Of a stretch of DNA of 64,000 nt, positions 27,617-37,318 are shown piece by piece. Each line of letters begins with the position of its first letter. Position 1 is the first letter of the stretch. A program made the translations under genes and the position numbers. Origin of the DNA: Methylotenera oryzisoli (lineage in GTDB: Bacteria; Pseudomonadota; Gammaproteobacteria; Burkholderiales; Methylophilaceae); assembly GCA_945881735.1 (NCBI GenBank), contig CAMCVF010000003.1:1-64000 (forward strand). The letters are read 5' to 3'. The notes beneath the pieces were generated by a model. That model was given only the letters and a program-made list of their open reading frames with translations, searched no databases and was not told where the DNA came from.

Positions 27617-28426
27617 TTAATCTGCCGAAGCATTGCTATCGACTTGTAACTTTTTACGCAACAGCCACTCATTAAAAACTAACCAAGGAAAGACAATCGC
27701 ATCAAGCGTATAACGCAATGCCAATCGCTTTGGCTCTGAAAGCATGCGGTGCAACCATTCCAAGCCGATTTTTTGCATCCACAGCGGTGCGCGTGATTTT
27801 TCGCCCGCAATAAAATCAATGGTTGCGCCTACACAAAGTGCTACCTTGACTGAAATTTCGGATGCGTATTGAGTAATCCACAACTCTTGCTTTGGTGCAC
27901 CTAAGCCAACCACTAACAAATCGGCACCACTGTCGTTTATTTGCTCACAAATAGCTTTAGACACCAATGGTTTTTTATCAAATCCAAAATCAGGGCTTAA
28001 CGTGCCAACTACTTTAACCATTGGCCAAGTAGCATGAATAACCTCTTTTGCGCGGTCGGCAACGCCTGGCATAGCGCCTAACAAAAATATTGTCAGCTGT
28101 TTTTGATTATTTTGTACGTACCCAAAAATTGCAGGTACTAAATCACTACCTGGAACAGTACCTGGAATAGCCACCCCCAATAAATTGGCAGCCCAAACCA
28201 CCGGTTTGCCATCTGTCACAATGAGGGATGCCTGTTGGTAAGCCGCTTGCAAACCTTTGTCAGTTTGAAACTTTACAATATGGTCAACATTTGGCGTTAC
28301 CACAAAGCGGCAACTTTTTTGTGTATCATCCAGCCATGTATCAATTAATTTGACGCAATCTTGCATTGAAATTAAATCGATAGTGGCGCCAAACAATGTT
28401 ACTCGTTTTGTGCTATTTTGCATCAT
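27617..28426 (-). CDS. WecG/TagA/CpsF-family glycosyltransferase (GT26)
   Basis: The 269-residue protein matches GT26 enzymes: VTPNVDHIVKFQTDKGLQAA, VTDGKPVVWAANLLG, ERVPGSDL-like VPGSDLVPAI, then VVGLGAPKQELWI and VGATIDFIAGEKSRAP. Such enzymes add ManNAcA, ManNAc, glucose or similar sugars to an undecaprenyl-diphosphate-linked sugar on the cytoplasmic face. In this cluster it probably adds the second sugar after EpsB. It is 16 bases upstream of the TIGR03790 gene. Confidence 0.93.
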   Translation of the reverse strand: MMQNSTKRVTLFGATIDLISMQDCVKLIDTWLDDTQKSCRFVVTPNVDHIVKFQTDKGLQAAYQQASLIVTDGKPVVWAANLLGVAIPGTVPGSDLVPAIFGYVQNNQKQLTIFLLGAMPGVADRAKEVIHATWPMVKVVGTLSPDFGFDKKPLVSKAICEQINDSGADLLVVGLGAPKQELWITQYASEISVKVALCVGATIDFIAGEKSRAPLWMQKIGLEWLHRMLSEPKRLALRYTLDAIVFPWLVFNEWLLRKKLQVDSNASAD

Positions 28427-28607
28427 AACTGAATTTTTTCATTTTAATCATTACACGAACACACACTGCAATCGAGTTATCTGACACATTCATCAACGCC
28501 AAATTATTAGCGCCAATACTAAATTTGCTATTTTGTGCCGCACAGTCGCCTCGGTAAATTTTTAAATTTTGTTTGATATGAATAAGCATAGTTAAATTGT
28601 AGTGTCT

Positions 28608-29552
28608 TTATCTAAAAGGCACACCGCCAATTCTGGTTTTAATGGCGCTTGTAATAGTTAGCCTACTAAACGCAAAAAAATGGCTATTAAAGCGCCATCT
28701 AAACTTAATGATATCTTTCAAAAATTGAATGATGTCTGCCAAAATAACCAATAATACGTGTTGTAAACACGTAAAGAATCCATGATTTTTTCTAAAATAT
28801 AATAATTCACTTTCGGCTTGTAATACGCTCAGTTGCTTGCCACTATTTATCACACCACCGCCAGATTTGGCACTTTCTCCACCAATGTGCACCACCGTTA
28901 CATCGGCATAATACAGTACTTGCCAGCCTGCTTTTTTAACAGCAAAGCAATGATCAACTTCTTCACTATATAGAAAGTAGCGTGGATCAAAAAGCCCTAC
29001 TTGGTCAACCACTTGTTTACGAATTAAATAATAGCAACCCGGCACCCAGTCACAACTCATTGAAACAGAAGCGTCGCAATCACTATCATCGACTAACTGC
29101 AACCTAGGTAAAAAACGTGCTAGGCCTAGGCGTTGAACAAACAAATTAAAAGGTGTGGGAAAGTAACGGCAAGATGGTTGCTGCTCGTTATCGCGCCCAA
29201 TCAACCGAACACCTAATACGCCACATTTTGGTTGTGATTCAATGTATTGCAAAGATTTTGCAAGAGTATCTGGTTGCACAAAAGCATCTGTGTTGAGCAA
29301 AAGCACATAATCACCTTTTACTAAATCAAGCACCTGATTATTAGCGCGCCCAAATCCAACGTTGACTTTATTTTCAATGAGCGTGATTTTGGGAAACGCA
29401 CTTTTAATAAGCGCAACTGAGTCATCTTTCGACGCGTTGTCCACCACAAAAATTTCTAATTCAAAATCACCTTTTGATGAAAGCAAACTATTAATTGCCT
29501 CAATGCTCATTTTTGCCGTGTTGTAGCTAATGAATATAACGGAAATAATCAA
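28608..29552 (-). CDS. Glycosyltransferase family 2, rhamnosyltransferase-like
   Basis: The 314-residue GT-A protein opens with VIFISYNTAKMSIEAINSLL, then VVDNASKDDSV and NVGFGRANNQ, and has LLLNTDAFV as its DxD-like site. CDWVPGCYYLIRKQV and EEVDHCFAVKKAGW are typical of the WbbL/rhamnosyltransferase branch. A C-terminal hydrophobic stretch suggests membrane attachment. It probably adds one sugar of the exopolysaccharide repeat. About 180 bases without a gene separate it from wecG. Confidence 0.87.
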   Translation of the reverse strand: MIISVIFISYNTAKMSIEAINSLLSSKGDFELEIFVVDNASKDDSVALIKSAFPKITLIENKVNVGFGRANNQVLDLVKGDYVLLLNTDAFVQPDTLAKSLQYIESQPKCGVLGVRLIGRDNEQQPSCRYFPTPFNLFVQRLGLARFLPRLQLVDDSDCDASVSMSCDWVPGCYYLIRKQVVDQVGLFDPRYFLYSEEVDHCFAVKKAGWQVLYYADVTVVHIGGESAKSGGGVINSGKQLSVLQAESELLYFRKNHGFFTCLQHVLLVILADIIQFLKDIIKFRWRFNSHFFAFSRLTITSAIKTRIGGVPFR

Positions 29553-29624
29553 ATGAGTTAACCTTAATAATGACGAATAACCGTGAATCTATGAGCATTT
29601 AGTGTGCCAATTACCAATTGACTA

Positions 29625-30803
29625 TTAATCACGTTTTGAACGCACCCATTCTGCTTGGCGGCTCACAAAAAATTTAATATAGAGCGGTATTTTAATTAAC
29701 GCATAAATTGGCGCATAACAAAGCTGATTAAGGCTAATAATGTGTCGGCCAAAGAAAGCCCAAGCAATTAAAACCATGATGAATAATACTATTATTAATG
29801 AGCTTGCGTACGCAAAAGATAATGACAGGGAAGCAATCTGATAAAGACTTATACTTACCAAAAACACAAAACAGCACATTAAGGTAAGAACAGACAAAGG
29901 TGGCACAATTAAATCCAGCCCTAAAGCAAACATTTGCATGTTTCTTGTAGCAATGGCCTCTATAAATAATGAAGGCGCATCGCTGGTAATCACACTTAAA
30001 TGGCCATGTTCCCAGCGTGCGCGTTGCGTTTTAGTTGCACCTTGATCAAGGGGGAATGTGCTAGTGACCAATGCTTGCGGCAGGAAAATTGGCGCTTTTT
30101 TGATACGCGCAAAATCAACTCCCATTTTCATATCTTCTGCAATATAGCCGCTTGCTAGGTTAATGGAGCTTATATCTTGCCATAAGAAAGCCATGCCTGT
30201 TCCCATGAGCTGACAAGGTAATCCCAATTGATGAAACCCCAAAGGCCGCACATAGTTTTTTACAAGCCATGCAAATGCCGCAATGCGCTGTTTTAAATTG
30301 GGGTTGAACTGATTTTGCATTAAATAAAGGGCCTGAATGGGTCGCTGATAATTTATGCAAGCACTGGCCAGTTGCGCGATTGCATCAGCCTGCACAATAC
30401 AATCCGCATCAATCACAATCACCACATCTGGTGGGCTTTTTCTTAAATATTTCAGACCGTAATCTAAAGCATATCCCTTGCCGCGAAGCGTTTTATGTTG
30501 TCTTTCAATTACTGCCGCACCTAAATTTCTTGCGATATTGGCCGTTTCATCAGTACAATTATCGGCTACAACCAAAAGTTGTGATGCTGAGTCAAGCGCT
30601 GACGCTAGGTTTTTAATAGTTTCTGCAATCACTAAGGATTCATTATGCGCAGGCATTAAAATGGCTAATCGTAGCGATTGATTAATTGATGGTAAAAGCG
30701 GTTTTGTTGAATATGCTAAAGCGGCTAACACTTGAATGGCAAAAACTGCCACTGGTATAGCAAGTATGGCAATAAAAAAAATTAAGAAAGTCTGTAACAA
30801 CAT
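29625..30803 (-). CDS. Membrane glycosyltransferase family 2
   Basis: The 392-residue protein has an N-terminal helix (about 3-30), a GT-A domain (about 45-275) and two or three C-terminal helices (about 295-360). Visible catalytic strings are LMPAHNESLVIAETIKNL, VVADNCTDETA, VIDADC (DxD), the ED of AEDMKMGVD and QRARWEHGH, the QxxRW motif of processive GT2 enzymes such as cellulose and hyaluronan synthases. It is shorter than those synthases. It lies eight bases downstream of the GT4 gene at 30811-32025. Confidence 0.88.
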   Translation of the reverse strand: MLLQTFLIFFIAILAIPVAVFAIQVLAALAYSTKPLLPSINQSLRLAILMPAHNESLVIAETIKNLASALDSASQLLVVADNCTDETANIARNLGAAVIERQHKTLRGKGYALDYGLKYLRKSPPDVVIVIDADCIVQADAIAQLASACINYQRPIQALYLMQNQFNPNLKQRIAAFAWLVKNYVRPLGFHQLGLPCQLMGTGMAFLWQDISSINLASGYIAEDMKMGVDFARIKKAPIFLPQALVTSTFPLDQGATKTQRARWEHGHLSVITSDAPSLFIEAIATRNMQMFALGLDLIVPPLSVLTLMCCFVFLVSISLYQIASLSLSFAYASSLIIVLFIMVLIAWAFFGRHIISLNQLCYAPIYALIKIPLYIKFFVSRQAEWVRSKRD

Positions 30804-30810
30804 GGATAGA

Positions 30811-32025
30811 TTAGCTTTGTATTAACTGTGCAAGTTTGGCTACTTCAGTATCAATATTATGCCTAGAAATCACCTGCTGATAAGCCTTTTCGCCCATTTC
30901 TTGGAGCTTTTCAATTGGCGTAGCCAAAGCATTTTGCATGGTTTTTGCTAAATCATTCACATCACCCGCCACACAAAGCCAGCCATTTTCACTGTGCTTT
31001 ATCAGCTCAGGTATTCCCGCAATATAGGTTGAAATAACAGGTCGTTTCAGAGACATTGCTTCCATAATTACCACTGGCAAACCTTCAGCAAAGCTGGGTA
31101 ATACTAAAATTTGTGCATCCAATATATGCTGTCTAACAGCATCACTACTTATCCAGCCAGTAATGGAGATGCGATTTTGCAATGCATAATGCGCAATTAA
31201 TGCTTCAACTTCATGGCGCATTTCGCCATCACCTGCTAATACCAGCTCAAAATCAATATGATTGTCAGCCATAATCTTGGCTGCTTCGATTAACAAAAGC
31301 TGGCCTTTTTGCACACACAAGCGCCCTACACAAACCAATTTTGGCTTATTTGGTAGTTCAACCAAACTAACATTATAAAAACTGTTTTCTAATCCACAAT
31401 GCACAATGTTAATTTTTGGCCATTGCGAAAAAACTACCCAGCGTTGCAGTTGACTTTTACCAAAAGATGAAATGGCCACTGTAAACTTAGAACGATTGAT
31501 TTTCTCTTCTATTTTTAAAAATTGTGGCCGATCAAATTCTTCTGGGCCATGCACAGTAAAACTATAAGGGACCTTGCCCAACACTCCCATTAACATAGCA
31601 ACTTCGCTTGGATTAGTTCCAAAATGCGCATGAATATGCGTGGCTTGAAATTGGCCAGACCAAAGTGATGCTTGGCATGCTTCTAATAAATAAATAAGAT
31701 GATAGATTGGCGATCTGTCAGCTTTAAAACTCATTTTGATGGCTAATTTTAATGCCGCAGCAAAGGCACATGGTTGCTTAAATAGCACTTTAAGCGCTGC
31801 GATCAGCAGCGGAAAGGCACCACTTTTCAACACATACTGCGTTTTTATATGCTCGTTGATGTCTTCCGAGTCAATTTGCTTATCAGTCCATCCACGCATA
31901 GCTATTCGCTGCACGCTAAATCCCAAGCGTTCTAAAGCTAAAATTTCTCTTCGAATGAAAGTATGACTAACTTTGGGGTACTGGTTGATAAGGTAGGTAA
32001 CGCGCATGGGGATTTTGATGTTCAA
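30811..32025 (-). CDS. Glycosyltransferase family 4
   Basis: The 404-residue GT-B protein opens with YLINQYPKVSHTFIRREILA, the N-terminus of colanic-acid-type transferases (WcaL-like). The donor domain shows LVCVGRLCVQKGQLLLIEAA, LVLAGDGEMR and ILVLPSFAEGLPVVIMEAMS with the E-x7-E signature. It probably adds a hexose to the lipid-linked repeat in the cytoplasm. The next gene starts eight bases downstream. Confidence 0.9.
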   Translation of the reverse strand: MNIKIPMRVTYLINQYPKVSHTFIRREILALERLGFSVQRIAMRGWTDKQIDSEDINEHIKTQYVLKSGAFPLLIAALKVLFKQPCAFAAALKLAIKMSFKADRSPIYHLIYLLEACQASLWSGQFQATHIHAHFGTNPSEVAMLMGVLGKVPYSFTVHGPEEFDRPQFLKIEEKINRSKFTVAISSFGKSQLQRWVVFSQWPKINIVHCGLENSFYNVSLVELPNKPKLVCVGRLCVQKGQLLLIEAAKIMADNHIDFELVLAGDGEMRHEVEALIAHYALQNRISITGWISSDAVRQHILDAQILVLPSFAEGLPVVIMEAMSLKRPVISTYIAGIPELIKHSENGWLCVAGDVNDLAKTMQNALATPIEKLQEMGEKAYQQVISRHNIDTEVAKLAQLIQS

Positions 32026-32032
32026 AATAATG

Positions 32033-32338
32033 TCAGCTTAAACTTTGATAAGATTCGTTAAACCTTTGCTTATTGCAGTATTTAGGCCCCCAGCCAAAAG
32101 TCTTCTTGGCTTCAGAAATATTTAAAATGGATTGATAAGAAAGCACTTTGTAAACAATAGATTTAGCCCAAATTGGAATTGAATTAATATAAAATGAATC
32201 GTTGAAAGCAGGAATAGATGCAATACCCATCAAGCTTACTCCATTGCTAGGTGAATGCATGCCTTTGAATATCTGATAGGCGGCACCGATAATTGCGGTA
32301 TCAAAAAAGAAATTAGGATAATAGACTCTTATTTTCAT
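32033..32338 (-). pseudogene. 101-residue gene fragment, possibly chimeric
   Basis: I do not recognise this as a complete protein. It starts MKIRVYYPNFFFDTAIIGAA, which looks like the beginning of a glycosyltransferase or other GT-cluster protein, but ends ILNISEAKKTFGWGPKY plus a short tail. The pattern D/N-I-S-x-A-K-x-x-x-G-W-x-P-K-Y is typical of the C-terminal end of NAD-dependent sugar epimerases. It is far too short for either family. It may be what remains after an internal deletion joined two ends, or a small unrelated protein. It is seven bases upstream of the GT4 gene. Confidence 0.45.
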
Positions 32339-32347
32339 TTTATATTT

Positions 32348-32848
32348 TTAAACTCTAACTCTTGCAGGAATGCCAACAGCCGTTTTCCCAGCAGGCACAT
32401 CAATCAACACAACTGCATTTGCACCAATTTTTGCATGAGCACCTATTCGAATACCGCCTAACACTTTTGCACCAGCACCAATATCAACATGGCCTTCAAT
32501 AATTGGCAGACCACTTCCATCAATTGTTCCGATTGTAACCTGTTGTAAAATTAAGCAATTTGGGCCAATAATGGCATCTGGGTGAATGACAATTCCATTG
32601 GGGTGCGGAATTAGTAAACCGCCGCCAATATTGCAGTTAATTGGTATATCCGCGCCCGTTATCGCGCTCCAAAAAATATGTCTTAGCACTGCAAATTTTG
32701 CTATAAAATAAAGTATCGAATGTTGATTGTACTTCTGATAAGCACGAATACTTGCAAGCAAAGATCTTGATGGATGCCAAGAAAATACTCTCTTATATTC
32801 TCTACTCCAATCAGGCTCAACATCAGAAATATGATTATTTATATTCAA
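32348..32848 (-). CDS. Serine acetyltransferase-like hexapeptide protein
   Basis: The 166-residue protein has a short helical N-terminus and a left-handed beta-helix built of hexapeptide repeats (IIGPNCLILQQVTIGT, VDIGAGAKVLGGIRIG, AKIGANAVVLIDVPAGKTAV), ending GIPARVRV. It resembles CysE but lacks the long N-terminal part, as do the CysE-like proteins of polysaccharide loci. It probably O-acetylates a sugar of the repeat with acetyl-CoA. It overlaps the upstream GT2 gene by 14 bases. Confidence 0.88.
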   Translation of the reverse strand: MNINNHISDVEPDWSREYKRVFSWHPSRSLLASIRAYQKYNQHSILYFIAKFAVLRHIFWSAITGADIPINCNIGGGLLIPHPNGIVIHPDAIIGPNCLILQQVTIGTIDGSGLPIIEGHVDIGAGAKVLGGIRIGAHAKIGANAVVLIDVPAGKTAVGIPARVRV

Positions 32849-33824
32849 TTAGATGTATTTCTTCATTAAAATATTTTTGTTTGAAAAACTTAAACTGGCC
32901 AATCATTTCTGCGAATTTGCCTAAAACGAGGAAGAAAGCTTTTTGCCAATTTTTTGGTTTATTACTTTTTAATGCTAACCTAGTAACTTGAAGTGGATAC
33001 AACAAAATCATCAGCGAACATAGCTTTAAATTTAAAAAACACATAATAAAAATTAAAACTGGGAGTATAAAGCCCCATATCCAAGCTCTTCTAGATTCAG
33101 CAACCCAATGAAATTCAGGGGCAGCACCATGCAGCAGGGCTCCTTCAGCGTAAGCGTAACCTGCGCGCGTCGTGCGTTTCCACCATTGAAAAAAACTTGT
33201 TATATTGGCGTCATGTAGCATCATGCTTTCATCTAAATGCCAAATTTTCCAACCACTTTGCCGCAATCTTACACACAATTCGGGCTCTTCGCCTGCAATC
33301 AAGTTTGGTAAAAAACCACCGATTGCTTTGAAAGCATCGGCTCGCATCAGTGCATTACCACCGCAATACTTAATCTCACCTGCCGATGTCTTCCATTCAT
33401 CATCGCATAAAAAATTGTATATAGATTGTTCTGGAAATCTTTCCTTTAAAACACCACTTACAACGGCAACGTGTGGATTATTTTCTAAAAAAAACATACC
33501 TAGCTGAATCCATCCGCTTAATACCTCACAGTCTCCATCTACAAACTGTACAAATTTTATATTGGGAAAAAGTGAAGTGATTGAGTCGAAACCTGTATTT
33601 CTAGCTCTAGCTGCAGTAAATGCATACGACATATCCAATGAAACAACATGCGCGCGTCGCTTTTTTGCTTCTGCAACAGAGTTATCGGTTGAAGCAGAAT
33701 CCACATAAACAACTCTTGGCATTACTCCAGCTAAGGAATCTAAACAAGTAATTAAACGCAAGCCTTCATTGCGACCAATAATCACAACACCAACGGATAG
33801 AAGATTGATTTGCAAAGAGTTCAA
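32835..33824 (-). CDS. Glycosyltransferase family 2
   Basis: The 329-residue protein has a GT-A domain (VGVVIIGRNEGLRLITCLDS, VYVDSASTDNSV, the aromatic region AARARNTGF and VDGDC as the DxD) and a C-terminal hydrophobic segment (about 240-285) that should anchor it. The line LIAGEEPELCVRLRQSGWKI contains the expected E for acceptor activation. It probably adds one sugar of the repeat. Its end overlaps the acetyltransferase start, which suggests translational coupling. Confidence 0.87.
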   Translation of the reverse strand: MNSLQINLLSVGVVIIGRNEGLRLITCLDSLAGVMPRVVYVDSASTDNSVAEAKKRRAHVVSLDMSYAFTAARARNTGFDSITSLFPNIKFVQFVDGDCEVLSGWIQLGMFFLENNPHVAVVSGVLKERFPEQSIYNFLCDDEWKTSAGEIKYCGGNALMRADAFKAIGGFLPNLIAGEEPELCVRLRQSGWKIWHLDESMMLHDANITSFFQWWKRTTRAGYAYAEGALLHGAAPEFHWVAESRRAWIWGFILPVLIFIMCFLNLKLCSLMILLYPLQVTRLALKSNKPKNWQKAFFLVLGKFAEMIGQFKFFKQKYFNEEIHLIEYK

Positions 33825-33901
33825 CTTATTAATAACAGTTCTTAAATTTTATCTTTATAGATTCGTCACGCTTAATCGAACTTAACGAAATGAACTATGT
33901 T

Positions 33902-34768
33902 TTATAATTTCAGCTTGTCACGCACTCTTGTAAAAATCCTAAAAAAAACAGGTGGTGTTAAATCTTTCAAATAGTTATCAAATGTTGTACGCCTGATGAC
34001 TTTTTTAGTAGCAGCGTCTTCATTCCCTCTTGCTTTATACATAGTAGAGTGCGAAACAGACTCATCGTATATGCGCTTAGACGCTGTGTAGTAATAAAGC
34101 GCCATCGACCTACGCTTAACATCACCTGGAGTTGTCAAAGGATCTGGATGCCCATGAAAACTATCAGCATCCGTGTTAAATATCACGCAACGGTTAAATA
34201 AAGGCGCGACGCTATGCACTTTATTTTGCATGGTTTTATCCCATAACTCCAACATGCCACCATATTCATCTTTCCAATCTTTGTTTAAGTAGATAATCAT
34301 ATTAATTCGTCTATTTAAATGTAATTGCTCATTGATTCTGAAATCTGCATGTATGCCTAATTTGCCACCCGTAGAGGTTTCATGAAATCCCCCACCTACA
34401 TAGTGTGGATCAGGGATTAATGCTGAAATTGACGTTAATGACTCTAAAAACTGAACCATAGCTTTAGAGTTAAATAGCGCAAATACTTGACGAGAAAATC
34501 CGTTGCAATCGGCAGGGTCTACTTGTCGCTTGTGTAAACCTGCATATCCCATTTCAAAAACCACATCGTTTTCTAATTTTTCTTTAGGGAAATTTTCAAG
34601 AATTTTATCAATCAAGGCATCAGGCAAAAAGTTATCAATAACGATATGCGGGAATGGTTCAGCAAAACAGTAATCGCCGCTTAAACTTTCTCCGTACTGT
34701 TGAGCATCCTTAACATCTAAATGTATGCCATCGTGAATCGTGATTGGCAATGTTGCTTGTCGGAACAT
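33902..34768 (-). CDS. 2-oxoglutarate/Fe(II)-dependent oxygenase
   Basis: The 288-residue protein has a jelly-roll 2OG oxygenase core like prolyl 4-hydroxylase. The iron triad appears as H140 and D142 (GIHADFR) and H205 (SFHGHP); the 2-oxoglutarate-binding arginine is R219 or R220 (KRRSMALYYY). There is no signal peptide. It lies between epsG and the first glycosyltransferase gene, so it may hydroxylate or otherwise modify a sugar, a lipid-linked intermediate or a protein of the pathway. The substrate is unknown, and a role unrelated to the polysaccharide remains possible. Confidence 0.88.
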   Translation of the reverse strand: MFRQATLPITIHDGIHLDVKDAQQYGESLSGDYCFAEPFPHIVIDNFLPDALIDKILENFPKEKLENDVVFEMGYAGLHKRQVDPADCNGFSRQVFALFNSKAMVQFLESLTSISALIPDPHYVGGGFHETSTGGKLGIHADFRINEQLHLNRRINMIIYLNKDWKDEYGGMLELWDKTMQNKVHSVAPLFNRCVIFNTDADSFHGHPDPLTTPGDVKRRSMALYYYTASKRIYDESVSHSTMYKARGNEDAATKKVIRRTTFDNYLKDLTPPVFFRIFTRVRDKLKL

Positions 34769-34870
34769 ACTTTTTAATCCCTGAAAATTGTAAATAAATA
34801 TTTTCTAACAAGTTTAGGTTTACATACCTTAATTTGATGGCGTGTCTGTTTGGATAAAATTTAAACTAAT

Positions 34871-35710
34871 CTAATAATAATAATTTTTAGATTCAATTTC
34901 CGCTTTGTTAAACACCACACCCAATAAATTTTCTTTAGGTAGATGGTGTAATGTTTCTTCAATTTCAGATTGCGTAGACATCCCGTTTCCAATGACTAGC
35001 AAAATACAATCAACCTGCGGCAGTAAAACCATTGCGTCATCAGAATTTAATACTGGCGGGCAATCAAAAATAACGATTCTTGAATCGTAACGGTCTCTTA
35101 ACTCAGCGATTAGGTTAGTGACTTTATTGGAAGATAGTGTTTCGGCTGAGTTTGAAACAGGTTTCATTGTAGGCGCAATAACCAATCGATCAATACCAGG
35201 ATTAACAATGATGTCTTTTAGAGGAGCTTTATCTTGCAAGTAGTCATTCATGGATTTTTCTGTATGAATGCCTAAATAGGCAGCAACCTTTGGTCTGCGT
35301 AAATCAAAGTCGACCAAAATAGCTGTTTTTTGCGGTTGATGCGCAATACTAATCGCCAGATTTATTGATACTAATGTTTTACCAGATTGTGGCGTTGGCG
35401 AAACGACTGCAATGGTGCGCCAATTGTTTTCTTCCATTTTTTGTAGAATTTGCGTACGCAACGAATCAAAACTGTAGCTATTCGTATCACTTTTAGATTG
35501 CGCGACAATTCTATTTTTTTCTAAATGGGCACTATCTAATTTGATAACTGGGGTATCCAAATAATTAATCGCCCCCAACTCATTTTCTGTATTTGAAAAA
35601 CCTTTTGCCTCTTGTTGCATCACAACAGTTGGCGATGAAAACTTAGTGCTTAATCTAGTTTCGGCATGTTCTACTTTGGCTTTTGCAAGCGCGTCTTTAA
35701 TTTTTTCCAT
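34871..35710 (-). CDS. epsG: EpsG: tyrosine-protein kinase/chain-length regulator
   Basis: The 279-residue BY-kinase has Walker A (SPTPQSGKTLVSINLA), Walker A' (AILVDFDLRRPKVA) and Walker B (IVIFDCPPVL). The C-terminus ends ESKNYYY, a short tyrosine cluster that is the expected autophosphorylation site. It works with EpsF, whose gene is nine bases upstream, and cycles of phosphorylation control polymer length and export. The N-terminal ~80 residues are a linker with no recognised domain. Confidence 0.92.
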   Translation of the reverse strand: MEKIKDALAKAKVEHAETRLSTKFSSPTVVMQQEAKGFSNTENELGAINYLDTPVIKLDSAHLEKNRIVAQSKSDTNSYSFDSLRTQILQKMEENNWRTIAVVSPTPQSGKTLVSINLAISIAHQPQKTAILVDFDLRRPKVAAYLGIHTEKSMNDYLQDKAPLKDIIVNPGIDRLVIAPTMKPVSNSAETLSSNKVTNLIAELRDRYDSRIVIFDCPPVLNSDDAMVLLPQVDCILLVIGNGMSTQSEIEETLHHLPKENLLGVVFNKAEIESKNYYY

Positions 35711-35719
35711 AACCTGTCT

Positions 35720-37294
35720 CTATGCAAATCTTGCCATTATTTTGACAATCAACAAATCAAGTGGCATGTAAACAAAGTGAATAATCAGTAATAAAAGACC
35801 AACTCCAATCAGTATTGATAGGGTTAAATATTTATTAAAGTTCTTTTGACGTTTGATTTCAGATTTTGTTGATATGTAAGGAATAATGACAAGTGGCCTC
35901 ATATTAATCAAATTTGTCAGGGCGTCTACACCCCTTACTCTTCTATCTAAAGACTCTAACAATAAGGCAAAACTCAGAGCCGCAACTATTCCTCCAAGGA
36001 ATCCAAGCGCAATCACATTCTTGCGATTAGGCTTGGTCGGCTTATCAGGAAAAAATGGCGGTTCAAGCACTGAAAAGCGCTCTGCCTTATTTTCTTGCTC
36101 TAAATTTTCTGCAATTTTTGCATTAATTTGCTTCGATTTTACTTCTTCATATTTTGACTTAGCGTTTTCGTAATCACGCATTAAGGTAAATAGTCCGCGC
36201 TCAACCTGTGGACTTTGTGTCACTTGGCTTTGCAACTGATCCACCTTAGCTTCCAAAGACTTTCTTTGTTGTGCAAGAGATGCTAATCTGACTTTTGCCG
36301 CTTCTATCTGCGCCTGTACTTTCGCAATGACCAGCTCAGAAGCTAAATCAGCACGCGCAGGTTTAGTTTCTGGTTTCACTTCTACCGTTTTTTCTAAAGT
36401 CTCTATTTTTCTTTTTAAGGCGCGGATTGTCGGATGTGTTTCTTTGTATAAAATCAACGAACGCTCAAGCTCTGCTTTTGCTTTTTCTAATTCTGAAATT
36501 GGACTAACTGCCACACCATTGATATCGGTTTTAATATTTGCCTTAGATGATGCCAACTCAACATCAAGGTAGCGCAACTCCTCTTGCGTGGATTTATAAT
36601 CGCGATCAATTTCCTTAATATCTGATTCAGAACGCTGTAACATAGTCATATGCATTTCCATATGCTCAGGTAGTGAATCAGAGTGCTCTTGTTTGAAGGT
36701 GGCCACTCGGTTTTCAACACCCTCTAACTCTTTTCTAAGCGTTTCAACTTCTTGCGTCAAAAACTCAGTCGTCTCAGTGGCACGCTCAGTTCTCGCTTTT
36801 ACGTTTTCATCCAAGAACAAAGTCACAATTTCATTGGCTACTTTATGTGCAATTTCTGGTCGCTCATATTCAAAACCAACTTTAAAAGCAATTGCAGCCT
36901 TACCACCACCCTGAACATCGGCATTTAGAATGGTGACAAATATACTTGCACGCATATTGTCTATAAGCGTAGAAGTTGTTTCTGTGTCAATTTTTTTAGG
37001 ATACAAATTATATTTTTGAATAATGCGATACAAATTATCTCGCGTCATTACCCTTTGTTTAATCACCTCAATTCGCTCATCGGCATAACTAGTAACCGTT
37101 GCTTTTACAACATCATCCGGAATCTGCTGTGACTCAATTAAAATCGTACCTGTCGATTGATAGGTTGGCGGCAATAAAATTGCCGCGGATATAGCTGCCA
37201 ATAAAATGATAATAAATACTGCCAGCATCTGTAACCATCTGCGTTTAAAAATTGATAAATAGTCATTGAGAGTGAGTTCGTATTCAATTGCCAT
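35720..37294 (-). CDS. epsF: EpsF: chain-length determinant (Wzz-type) protein
   Basis: The 524-residue inner-membrane protein has helices at about 18-40 and 488-510 flanking a long periplasmic coiled-coil region (about 170-400, rich in E, K and Q). A PxxP-like string (FFPDKPTKPNRKNVIALGFL) precedes a hydrophobic segment near 440. This is the polysaccharide co-polymerase of the eps cluster and forms a unit with the EpsG kinase. It controls length of the polymer. Confidence 0.93.
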   Translation of the reverse strand: MAIEYELTLNDYLSIFKRRWLQMLAVFIIILLAAISAAILLPPTYQSTGTILIESQQIPDDVVKATVTSYADERIEVIKQRVMTRDNLYRIIQKYNLYPKKIDTETTSTLIDNMRASIFVTILNADVQGGGKAAIAFKVGFEYERPEIAHKVANEIVTLFLDENVKARTERATETTEFLTQEVETLRKELEGVENRVATFKQEHSDSLPEHMEMHMTMLQRSESDIKEIDRDYKSTQEELRYLDVELASSKANIKTDINGVAVSPISELEKAKAELERSLILYKETHPTIRALKRKIETLEKTVEVKPETKPARADLASELVIAKVQAQIEAAKVRLASLAQQRKSLEAKVDQLQSQVTQSPQVERGLFTLMRDYENAKSKYEEVKSKQINAKIAENLEQENKAERFSVLEPPFFPDKPTKPNRKNVIALGFLGGIVAALSFALLLESLDRRVRGVDALTNLINMRPLVIIPYISTKSEIKRQKNFNKYLTLSILIGVGLLLLIIHFVYMPLDLLIVKIMARFA

Positions 37295-37318
37295 ATTTAA
37301 AATGTTGTTTCTTAAGTA

